A stretch of DNA of 7,960 nucleotides from an uncultured Caldilinea sp. (GTDB lineage Bacteria > Chloroflexota > Anaerolineae > Caldilineales > Caldilineaceae): assembly GCA_937928035.1 (NCBI GenBank), contig CALFWA010000329.1:1-7960 (forward strand), given 5' to 3'. Both the position numbers and the translations under genes were made by a program. Each line of letters opens with the position of its first letter. The first letter of the stretch is position 1. Positions 1 to 7,960 of this stretch are shown one piece after another. The notes under the pieces were generated by a model, which was given only the letters and a program-made list of their open reading frames with translations, was not told the origin of the DNA and made no database searches.

Positions 1-28
1 CGCTATCGCTGAGTGCGGCGCCAGGTGG

Positions 29-1264
29 GTGAATAAAGATGACCCGCCGGATGTGCTTAGAAACGAAGTGGAAAAGTTAGCGACTCAGTCCTGCGCGGCA
101 AGACGGCGTCTCCAGGTGTTTTGGCGGCCCAAGCCATGGAGTCGGGAACGGACAGTGCGCCGACTTTTCCGGCGATGGGCGCCGACTTCCTTGCTCGATG
201 ATCTGATCGCACAGCTTTTTGAAGACAGGCGCCGCGTGTGGGTGTATCCGATCGAAGGGAAGCAGACTTCATCAGCCATGCCGGCGTCGCGAGGGCGTTC
301 TCTGGTGCTCCGAGTGCGCATCCACCAGGGAAAAGCACAGAAAGTGGTGAAAATTGCCAAAACCCATCGCGTTGCTCATGAATCAAAGAATTACAAAAAA
401 TACATCGCCTCTCGTGCACTCGGTCAGTTCCATACTCGGCTTGAGACGACCGTCCTCTTTTGGGATGCGGGTGCGTCCGTCTACAGTTTTCTTGGTGAAG
501 GCGATGTGAAACATCTGCATGCATTTCGGAGCTTTTACGCCGCCGAGCAAGACATCGACCGTCTGCTGAAGCCGATTCGTTTTTGGCGAGATCTGTGGAG
601 ACAAGCTTTTCCGAGATTTACAACGACCACTTACACGATTTTTGAGGCGTATGACGAACTTCTCAGGTTAAACAAGCAGCTTGCTAGGCTCCGCAAGCAT
701 TCGGTTGTCTTGCCAGCTGAGCTAACCCAGCTTTTGCAGAGAATCCATGACAGGATGAATGAATTGCCCAGCTGGAGTGGAACGCGGTGGATTGTTCACG
801 GCGATTTTCACGCCGACAATCTGTTTACGGACGGCGATCATCTCTGGCTCGTCGATTTTGAGCGCACCGGCCCGGGCCCCGTTTATGCAGACTTTTGTGA
901 GCTGGAGATCGATGTGGTGACGCGGCTGTTGCCATCCACCGTTTCCTCTCAAGACTTTTTGACGCTGACGCAATCCCTGATGGATTTCGACGCCGTCGAT
1001 GAGCCGCCGGGGTTGAGCTGGGAAGCATATAAAGCGCTGAGGTTCGTGCGCGCACTGCGCAAACTGGCCTTTGAAACAACGAATCCTCAGAACCATCTGT
1101 CCGATTATTTGTGGGGATTACTCTGTGACGCCCTGTTCGTCACCGGGATGCGACCGCATTCGCGCGCTTTGCAGGAGCAGATGATCCAACGTGAGCGCGC
1201 ATGGCTGTATGCATCGGCGCTCTGCACCCAAATCGACGCCATCCGGCCGGCTGGAAGGCGCTGA
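29..1264 (+). CDS. Kinase/aminoglycoside-phosphotransferase-fold protein, possibly 5'-incomplete
   Basis: The 411-residue protein has a protein-kinase-like/APH fold. The N-lobe (about 88-155) has a glycine/serine-rich strand pair, VVKIA with the candidate ATP-binding Lys108, and Glu118 in a following helix (ESKNYKKY) as its salt-bridge partner. The C-lobe has HGDFHADN at 257-264 (catalytic Asp259, Asn264) and LVDFE at 274-278 (metal-binding Asp276). The catalytic residues are all present, so it is probably an active phosphotransferase, but the substrate (protein or small molecule) is unknown. Residues 1-70 are rich in Arg and of unclear fold. From memory, the VVKIA...E..NY..Y and YSFLGEG pattern recalls the kinase-like 'ternary complex associated domain 9' family of bacterial conflict systems; this is unverified. 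The GTG start at 29 is the only early start codon. AGGTGG abuts it, too close to be a good ribosome-binding site, and the frame stays open leftward to base 2, so the gene may begin outside the window. It is followed 6 bp later by the ATPase gene, consistent with an operon. The fold is well supported; the role is not. Confidence 0.8.
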   Translation: MNKDDPPDVLRNEVEKLATQSCAARRRLQVFWRPKPWSRERTVRRLFRRWAPTSLLDDLIAQLFEDRRRVWVYPIEGKQTSSAMPASRGRSLVLRVRIHQGKAQKVVKIAKTHRVAHESKNYKKYIASRALGQFHTRLETTVLFWDAGASVYSFLGEGDVKHLHAFRSFYAAEQDIDRLLKPIRFWRDLWRQAFPRFTTTTYTIFEAYDELLRLNKQLARLRKHSVVLPAELTQLLQRIHDRMNELPSWSGTRWIVHGDFHADNLFTDGDHLWLVDFERTGPGPVYADFCELEIDVVTRLLPSTVSSQDFLTLTQSLMDFDAVDEPPGLSWEAYKALRFVRALRKLAFETTNPQNHLSDYLWGLLCDALFVTGMRPHSRALQEQMIQRERAWLYASALCTQIDAIRPAGRR

Positions 1265-1270
1265 AAATGG

Positions 1271-2275
1271 ATGAAGACAGCCATGACTCTAATTCATGAG
1301 CGTTATCCACCCACCTATCGGCAAGAAATTGTGCAGCGGGTGTTTCGGGTGACCCAGGAAGGCCGCTCGATGTGTCTGGTGGGGCTTGCCGGCGTAGGCA
1401 AATCCAACCTGCTCACTTTTCTGGAACGGCCGGAGGTTCAGGATCTCTATTCCGAGTTCATCGCCAAAAGGACGCATATCGTCCGCGTTCCGTGTGAAAA
1501 AGATACAGATTCTCCACAAAGCGTCTATCGATCCTTGCTGTCTGCACTTGTGCGTACTCTGAACCTTCCCCATCCAGACAGGCGACGCGTCGGTGATTTC
1601 GAGGCGCTGCGCGACGCGCTCGATCTGTACTGCAAATACCAGAGTCAACGCGTTGTCTTCATCCTGGACGAATTTGAGCAGTTGATCCGAACGCAGCCGC
1701 CCACACTCTTCGAGGCGCTGCGCATCCTGCGCGATGACCATCGCACCACCAGTAATCTGGCCTATGTGCTGGTCATGCATCGCATGCCGCAGGTGGTTGT
1801 GGGACAGCAGCCTTTCGTTAAAAGCCGCCTGTTTGAGATCGTGCGCAACGACATCTACTCGCTTGGACCTTACACGAAAGAAGATGCATACGCCATGCTT
1901 GGCGCTCTTTGTGCAAAGACGCGTTTAACGCTTTCGGACCTTGAAAAAGATCGGCTATACAAACTCAGCGGCGGGCATAGCGGCATTCTCAAATCCATTT
2001 TCATGGCGATGCATCCATATTTCAGCAACTTTTCGGTGCGCAAGATCGTCAGGCTCGCCGAAACCGACCCCGAAGTTGCAGCGGCGTGTAAACATATCTG
2101 GGAACACCTACACATCGAGGAGCAGTTCGCATTGTCTCGTCTCGTGCGGGGCGCATCGCTTGACCTGAGCATGGTGGAATTCCTGCAAAAAAGAGGATTG
2201 GTGCGACCCGGCTCATGGGGAGAACTTTTCTCTGAAGTGTTCAAGGAGTTTGTGAAGGGAATTGAGATAGGGTAG
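1271..2275 (+). CDS. AAA+/STAND-like ATPase with C-terminal winged-helix-like region
   Basis: The 334-residue soluble P-loop ATPase resembles the Orc1/Cdc6-like and STAND branch of AAA+ proteins. Walker A is GLAGVGKS at 38-45 (Lys44). Walker B is VVFILDE at 128-134 (Asp133, Glu134). A sensor-1-like strand YVLVMHR lies at 165-171, Arg186 or Arg192 could act as arginine finger, and LSGGHSGILKS at 232-242 matches the GGHP-type sensor-2 turn of this group. Residues about 280-330 (EEQFALSRLV...FLQKRGLVRPG...LFSEVFKEFV) read as a winged helix, as is usual after these ATPase cores; it could bind DNA or a partner protein. All catalytic motifs are intact, so nucleotide-dependent switching is likely. 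The ATG at 1271 is the first start after the in-frame stop that also ends the upstream gene; GGAAGG at 1253-1258 lies upstream at a rather long spacing of 12 nt. It sits between the kinase-fold gene (6 bp gap) and the SPFH gene (36 bp gap). Its pathway is unknown; a regulatory NTPase of a small signalling or conflict operon is the inference. Confidence 0.85.
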   Translation: MKTAMTLIHERYPPTYRQEIVQRVFRVTQEGRSMCLVGLAGVGKSNLLTFLERPEVQDLYSEFIAKRTHIVRVPCEKDTDSPQSVYRSLLSALVRTLNLPHPDRRRVGDFEALRDALDLYCKYQSQRVVFILDEFEQLIRTQPPTLFEALRILRDDHRTTSNLAYVLVMHRMPQVVVGQQPFVKSRLFEIVRNDIYSLGPYTKEDAYAMLGALCAKTRLTLSDLEKDRLYKLSGGHSGILKSIFMAMHPYFSNFSVRKIVRLAETDPEVAAACKHIWEHLHIEEQFALSRLVRGASLDLSMVEFLQKRGLVRPGSWGELFSEVFKEFVKGIEIG

Positions 2276-2299
2276 AGGCGCGTAGCCTTTACTTGCAAA

Positions 2300-2305
2300 A
2301 GGGAG
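2300..2305 (+). promoter_or_regulatory. Ribosome-binding site of the SPFH gene
   Basis: AGGGAG stands 6 nt before the ATG at 2312. It is the clearest Shine-Dalgarno in the left block. It fixes the start of the SPFH gene and shows that this gene has its own initiation signal inside the 36-bp gap after the ATPase gene. Confidence 0.7.
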
Positions 2306-2311
2306 ACGATC

Positions 2312-3325
2312 ATGACGGAAATCATCACCCTGATCCTGTTGCTCACGATTATGCTGTTCGTCGTCGTCTGGTTGGTGAAAAGCTTCAAGACCGTGCCCGA
2401 AGGCTATGTGGCGATCACGAATTGGATGGACCGTCATGCGCGCATCCTTGAACCGGGGCCTCATCTGTTGATGCCTTTCGAGGAAGAAGTGGCGCAGATT
2501 AAAGTGCGGCAGAGCGAAGGAAAGCTTGTAGTTCCCAACGTCTTCACCCACGGCGGGCTGCCGGTTGCCGTCAATTTGCGGTACACCTACCGGCTCGACC
2601 CGAGGCGAATGCACCGAGATGAGCTGTACTACCCTGAAGATGAACGCCGAGAACAACAGATCAAGATTTTCAAACAAATTTTTCAAGACGTCATTGAAGA
2701 GCTCAGACCTTCGGCGGAGCAATCGGCGCCAAAATTCGCCTCGCGAAATCCACAAGAAGAAAGCGCTGACAAGGGGACGACGCCGAGCCGTGTAGACATT
2801 GCCGGTTTATTCAGCCCTTTCGTCGGTCAGCAGGGAATCGAACTGAAACGGCGTCTTGAGGAAAGAGCGCGCAAAATGTTGTCGGAGCACGGCGTGATGC
2901 TTGCGACGAACGCGCCTTTCGTGATCCATGGTCTACAATTGCCCGATGCGATCGTCGAAGCCTACGTGGACTTGATCGCCAGCGACTTCAATAGCACCGC
3001 CAGGTCGGACTTCATCGCAAGGGTGCGCAACGCCACCAATATGTCCGAGGCGGGCCTCGTTCAACTGCTCAACGTGATTCAGAATCCGTCGACAGACCTG
3101 CATTCGATCTTTGCCAACGGCTTTGTGCAACCCGAAATGTATGTCCAAGATGGAAAGCCCGGTGTTCGCCAGCGCGTTTCTGATGCCTCAAAGCAAACAG
3201 AGCCCAACAGGCCTCCGTCGGATGAGACCGCTCAACCAAAATCGACTTTGTCTCTATTTGACCTGAGCGCAGTGCACGATCTGCCATTGACAGAAGAAGT
3301 GATGCAAACGTTAAAGTCCCCATAA
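2312..3325 (+). CDS. Membrane-anchored SPFH/Band 7 domain protein
   Basis: The 337-residue protein has one N-terminal transmembrane helix (about 3-22, ITLILLLTIMLFVVVWLV). An SPFH/Band 7 domain starts at about 27: VPEGYVAI, then EPGPHLLMPFEEEVAQIKVRQ (47-67), then the strand pair GLPVAVNLRYTYRLDP (82-97). A charged stretch of about 100-165 follows, then a helix ELKRRLEERARKMLSEHGVML (177-197) and IHGLQLPDAIVEAY (205-218), the usual end of the fold. The tail (about 255-337) is rich in Gln, Pro, Ser and Thr and looks disordered apart from a short acidic/hydrophobic end. SPFH proteins (stomatin, prohibitin, HflK/HflC, flotillin) form ring-like scaffolds in membranes and organise partner proteins. 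The single helix and following domain fit a membrane-anchored oligomer, but which side of the membrane the domain faces is not shown. No NfeD-type partner or protease is adjacent; the partners here are an ATPase and a kinase-fold protein. The stop codon lies 2 bp from the stop of the oppositely directed mntD. Confidence 0.8.
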   Translation: MTEIITLILLLTIMLFVVVWLVKSFKTVPEGYVAITNWMDRHARILEPGPHLLMPFEEEVAQIKVRQSEGKLVVPNVFTHGGLPVAVNLRYTYRLDPRRMHRDELYYPEDERREQQIKIFKQIFQDVIEELRPSAEQSAPKFASRNPQEESADKGTTPSRVDIAGLFSPFVGQQGIELKRRLEERARKMLSEHGVMLATNAPFVIHGLQLPDAIVEAYVDLIASDFNSTARSDFIARVRNATNMSEAGLVQLLNVIQNPSTDLHSIFANGFVQPEMYVQDGKPGVRQRVSDASKQTEPNRPPSDETAQPKSTLSLFDLSAVHDLPLTEEVMQTLKSP

Positions 3326-3327
3326 CC

Positions 3328-4200
<873 letters not shown>

Positions 4201-4206
4201 ACGCTG

Positions 4207-4213
4207 CTCCTTT
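4207..4213 (-). promoter_or_regulatory. Ribosome-binding site deciding the mntD start
   Basis: On the minus strand AAAGGAG precedes the ATG at 4200 by 6 nt. This supports the 290-residue form of MntD over the version starting at 4269, which would read through this site. Confidence 0.75.
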
Positions 4214-4305
4214 GCCTCTCCCATGTCGCCTGGCAAGCCCGGCGAGGCGCTGCGCAGCCAGACGACCACGCTTCTTCTTTTTGCGCTCTTGCTTTGAATC
4301 TATTT

Positions 4306-5954
<1,649 letters not shown>

Positions 5955-5974
<20 letters not shown>

Positions 5975-6902
5975 GGCTGTCTCCTAATAGTGCGCTGACG
6001 ATTGTGTCGATGTTGTGTTTCACCATACCGATGTACGTTCCCTCCGGCGTCCCTTCGCTGCCCATGGCGTCGGAGAAGAGCGTGCCGCCGAGGCGGACGT
6101 CGAAACCACGCGCCTGCACTGCAGCCTGCACCGCCTCGATGTTGCGCTGCGGCACGGAGGTCTCCACAAAAATCGCAGGGATGCGTCGCTCAACGATGAA
6201 GGCGGCCAGGTTTTGCACGTCGGCGGCGCCCGGCTGCGCCTCGGTGCTGATGCCCTGCAGCCCGCGCACTTCAAACCCATAGGCGCGGCCGAAGTAGTGG
6301 AAGGCGTCGTGCGCCGTGATGAGGACGCGCTTTTCGGGGGGCACCTTCGCCGCCTGACTCAACACATATTGATGGAGTGCTTGCAGCTCCTGCAAGTACG
6401 CCGCTGCGTTGGCCACGTATTCGTCGGCGTGGTTTGGATCGACGGCGATAAGCGCCTCCTTCGCTCGCTCCACCGCCTGCATCCACATGGTGACGTCGAA
6501 CCAGATGTGAGGGTCGTATACGTCTGGATAGGTCGGATCAGCGAGCAGCGCGCCGGGGTCAATCCCCTCGGCCACGGCGACCGTTCTGACGCCAAACTCG
6601 TTCATTTTCTTGAGCACTTCGCCCAACTGCGCCTCCAGGTGGAGACCGTTGTATAAAATCAGATCGGCCGACTGCAGACGGCGCACATCGCCCTCGCTGG
6701 CTTTATAGAGATGCGGGTCGACGCCAGGCCCCATCAGGGCCGTCACCTGCACGCGTTCTCCTCCCACGTTTCTGGCGATGTCGGCGATCATCCCGGTCGT
6801 GGTCACGATGTTCACTTTGCCGTTCGAGGCGGCCGTCGGTTGATCCGTGCATGCACTGAGCAAGAGCGCTGCTATCAAGAGCGTCCAGAGAAAACGTTGC
6901 AT
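5955..6902 (-). CDS. mntA: Metal-binding lipoprotein of ABC transporter (MntA/TroA type)
   Basis: The 315-residue cluster A-I (ZnuA/TroA-like) solute-binding lipoprotein captures the metal outside the membrane and delivers it to MntC/MntD. The N-terminus is a lipoprotein signal: hydrophobic helix 5-15, lipobox LSAC, Cys18. By position the metal ligands are His64 (VDPHLY), His132 (DPHIWFD), His198 (AHDAFHYFG) and Asp278 (LFSDAMG), the same set as Treponema TroA. The strictly manganese-type PsaA/MntC proteins have Glu at the third place. No His-rich loop between the first two ligands, as in many ZnuA proteins, is present; this and the regulator favour Mn, with Zn possible. A long backbone helix is expected around 140-180, and EAQPG (221-225) is a family landmark. 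The ATG at 6902 follows AGAGG (6908-6912) at 5 nt. It is 110 bp after the regulator gene and overlaps mntB by 20 bp. The last residues (SHDNDSR) are polar and dispensable-looking. Confidence 0.92.
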
Positions 6903-7012
6903 GTTCGCCTCTTCCCTTCCTGTAGCTGTTTCGCTATCGAATCATCCATCGGACAATTTTGCAGGCTGCCCGCAGCGGCGCTCTCTTGGTTCGTTCACCA
7001 CCGCTGCTTTTC

Positions 7013-7702
7013 TCAAGAATCGTTGTCTTGTTCCTCGAATCGAACAAATATCTTTGCCGTGATATTCAACCCCAACACGTGCGTCTGTTCCCCGGCCCGA
7101 ATCGTCAGGTTGTTGTCGAAGGGCGAATAGTCAATCACATCGATCTGCGCTCCTGGCGTCAGACCCAGCGCATCGAGATGGCGCAGCAGATTCAGGTCGC
7201 GCGCCAGCACACGCAGAATAACGGCGCCCCGGCCCGGGCGCAGCGCTGAAAGCGGCAGCGACTCATCCTCGGGCATGCTCAGGTCGGCGGCAGGGATCAA
7301 CTCGCCGTGGGGATCGCGCGTGGGGTAGCCGAGCGCAGCATCGATGCGGCGCTCAAATTCCTCTGAGATGACGTGCTCCAGCCGCTCCGCCTCTTCATGC
7401 ACTTCGTCCCAGGAATACCCTAGCGATTGCACCAGCCAGGCCTCAATCAGGCGATGGTGGCGGATGACCTCCAGCGCTGCCCGCCGACCGGCGGCGGTGA
7501 GCACCACCCCTTGGTGCTTCCGGTATTCCACCAGCGGCGGATCTTCGGCAGCCAGCTTGCGGAGCATCCCCGTGACCGAGGCGGGCTTCACCTTCAGGCG
7601 TTGCGCCAGCGCGCCGGTGCTGGCGGAAGAGCCATCCTCGGTCAGCTCGTAGATGTGTTTGAGATAGTCCTGGACGGATTGGGTGGCGCCGGATTTCTTC
7701 AT
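7013..7702 (-). CDS. mntR: DtxR/MntR-family metal-dependent transcriptional regulator
   Basis: The 229-residue three-part regulator of the DtxR/MntR family has a winged-helix DNA-binding domain (about 8-72, recognition region KPASVTGMLRKL then wing YRKHQGVVLT), a dimerisation/metal domain (about 75-145, with HRLIEAWL, VHEEAERLEHVIS and DPHGELIP) and a C-terminal FeoA/SH3-like domain (about 150-222). Candidate ligands are Asp12, His83, Glu106, Glu109 and His110. Asp12 replaces DtxR Met10 and Glu106 replaces DtxR Cys102, the pattern of Mn sensors such as Bacillus MntR. The DtxR ancillary-site residues His79, Glu83 and His98 also have counterparts here (His83, Glu87, His102). It most likely binds DNA when loaded with Mn and represses the transporter genes downstream. 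It is the first gene of the block, with two inverted repeats in its promoter, which suggests autoregulation. The ATG at 7702 has no clear ribosome-binding site, but it matches the usual N-terminus and no better start exists. A 110-bp gap separates it from mntA. Confidence 0.9.
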   Translation of the reverse strand: MKKSGATQSVQDYLKHIYELTEDGSSASTGALAQRLKVKPASVTGMLRKLAAEDPPLVEYRKHQGVVLTAAGRRAALEVIRHHRLIEAWLVQSLGYSWDEVHEEAERLEHVISEEFERRIDAALGYPTRDPHGELIPAADLSMPEDESLPLSALRPGRGAVILRVLARDLNLLRHLDALGLTPGAQIDVIDYSPFDNNLTIRAGEQTHVLGLNITAKIFVRFEEQDNDS

Positions 7703-7731
7703 GGTTTTTGTGTTGTGTTTGTTATACGCTC

Positions 7732-7753
7732 ATTTTTAGCCATAACTAAAAAT
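7732..7753. promoter_or_regulatory. Inverted repeat 1, candidate MntR operator
   Basis: Perfect 8-bp arms ATTTTTAG and CTAAAAAT flank the 6-nt spacer CCATAA. The form (TTTAG...CTAAA, about 20 bp, AT-rich ends) resembles known DtxR/MntR-class operators. It adjoins the -10 and covers the predicted transcription start, 30-51 nt before the mntR start codon, where bound repressor would block initiation. Confidence 0.6.
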
Positions 7754-7782
7754 ATTTTGTTCTATCTAAATTTGATTGTCAA
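7754..7782 (-). promoter_or_regulatory. Predicted sigma-70-type promoter of the mnt operon
   Basis: On the minus strand a perfect TTGACA (7777-7782) is followed after 17 nt by CAAAAT (7754-7759, four of six matches to TATAAT). The expected start of transcription is near 7747, about 45 nt before the mntR start codon. A second possible -10, TATAAC (7721-7726), lies closer to the gene but has only a poor -35. The surroundings are far more AT-rich than the coding DNA. Confidence 0.6.
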
Positions 7783-7786
7783 ATTT
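7768..7786. promoter_or_regulatory. Inverted repeat 2, candidate second operator over the -35
   Basis: The 19-bp sequence AAATTTGATTGTCAAATTT has perfect 8-bp arms around TTG and contains the -35 TTGACA of the minus strand. Its sequence differs from inverted repeat 1, 14 bp away. It could be a second site for the same regulator or the site of another one. Confidence 0.45.
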
Positions 7787-7960
7787 CACCCTGACAGTTT
7801 TTAATTCACGATTCTTTTGAGCCTCCTTATGTCTTCGCACCTTTATGGTTTGATCACCTCGCACGGACGCTCGCAGCGCCTTCGGCGGTCGGGGCGAGGA
7901 GATAAGGAATTCGCCGGCGCTGACCGAGTCGCCGGACTGTGCAACATGGGTTTCTCAGGA
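7787..7960. other. Non-coding or unassigned GC-rich flank with two hairpins
   Basis: No gene can be supported here. Two GC-rich inverted repeats are visible: CCTCGC (7857-7862) with GCGAGG (7894-7899), enclosing an inner CGCC-TTC-GGCG hairpin (7877-7887), and CCGGCG (7914-7919) with CGCCGG (7930-7935) around a 10-nt loop. Neither is followed by a T-run on either strand, so they are not ordinary intrinsic terminators. Frames on both strands stay open for 44-63 codons but lack a ribosome-binding site or a recognisable protein. The stretch could be a dispersed palindromic repeat, part of an RNA, or the end of a neighbouring gene cut by the window. Confidence 0.35.

Noticed and set aside
4201..4269. 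Longer MntD start at 4269
   Set aside because: It adds a polar 23-residue stretch and ignores the well-placed AAAGGAG before the ATG at 4200.
6015..6656. Open frame of 213 codons on the plus strand opposite mntA
   Set aside because: It is antisense to a fully supported binding-protein gene, with no domain, ribosome-binding site or matching neighbour.
6972..7007. Inverted repeat GCAGCGG / CCGCTGC in the mntR-mntA gap, as a possible terminator or attenuator
   Set aside because: The arms are only 7 bp with a 22-nt loop, and no T-run follows on the minus strand. It is not enough to call a terminator; it might still affect mRNA processing.
7722..7733. Tiny upstream ORF ATG AGC GTA TAA in the mntR leader
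   Set aside because: Three codons with no ribosome-binding site, overlapping the edge of inverted repeat 1; best explained by chance.
7766..7954. Minus-strand frame of about 63 codons upstream of mntR
   Set aside because: It has no ATG start and its 3' end runs into the TTGACA/palindrome promoter region. The Arg/Pro-rich translation is typical of GC-rich repeat DNA.
7829..7960. Plus-strand frame from ATG 7829 open to the right edge (44 codons), divergent from mntR
   Set aside because: The upstream sequence is CCTCC, the complement of a ribosome-binding site rather than one, and the translation resembles no protein I know. It also covers the hairpin region, which biases composition.

Overview
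The window looks like a bacterial chromosome fragment of moderate to high GC. It holds two gene blocks that converge tail to tail at about position 3326. The protein styles (an aminoglycoside-phosphotransferase-fold protein next to an Orc/STAND-like ATPase and an SPFH protein, plus a MntR-type regulator with a C-terminal SH3 domain) suggest a filamentous or thermophilic Chloroflexota member. This taxonomic guess is weak, because no rRNA or universal marker is present.

Left block (29-3325, + strand): three tightly spaced genes that look like one operon. They encode (1) a protein with an intact kinase/APH catalytic core, (2) an AAA+/STAND-like ATPase with a C-terminal winged-helix-like region, and (3) a single-pass membrane protein with an SPFH/Band 7 domain. 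I recognise the folds but no named pathway. The combination of phosphotransferase, NTPase switch and membrane scaffold is the most novel part of the window and may be a signalling or conflict (defence) module. The reading frame of the first gene is open to the left edge, so its true N-terminus, and any further partner, may lie outside.

Right block (3328-7702, - strand): a complete metal-uptake operon transcribed right to left in the order regulator, substrate-binding lipoprotein, ATPase, permease, permease (mntR-mntA-mntB-mntC-mntD, equivalent to troR-troABCD). The regulator carries the Asp/Glu ligand pattern of manganese sensors. The binding protein has the His-His-His-Asp ligand set of TroA and no His-rich loop. 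Together they suggest manganese uptake, with zinc still possible. Coding regions overlap at mntA/mntB and mntB/mntC, which fits translational coupling.

Control region (about 7703-7790): an AT-rich stretch with a perfect TTGACA -35 box, a plausible -10 and two perfect inverted repeats. One repeat covers the -35 and the other covers the predicted transcription start. This is the expected layout for metal-dependent autorepression of the operon. To its right (7787-7960) lies GC-rich sequence with two hairpins and no gene I can support.

No tRNA, rRNA, CRISPR array, insertion sequence or phage gene was seen. The two blocks meet with only 2 bp between their stop codons and no visible intrinsic terminator.
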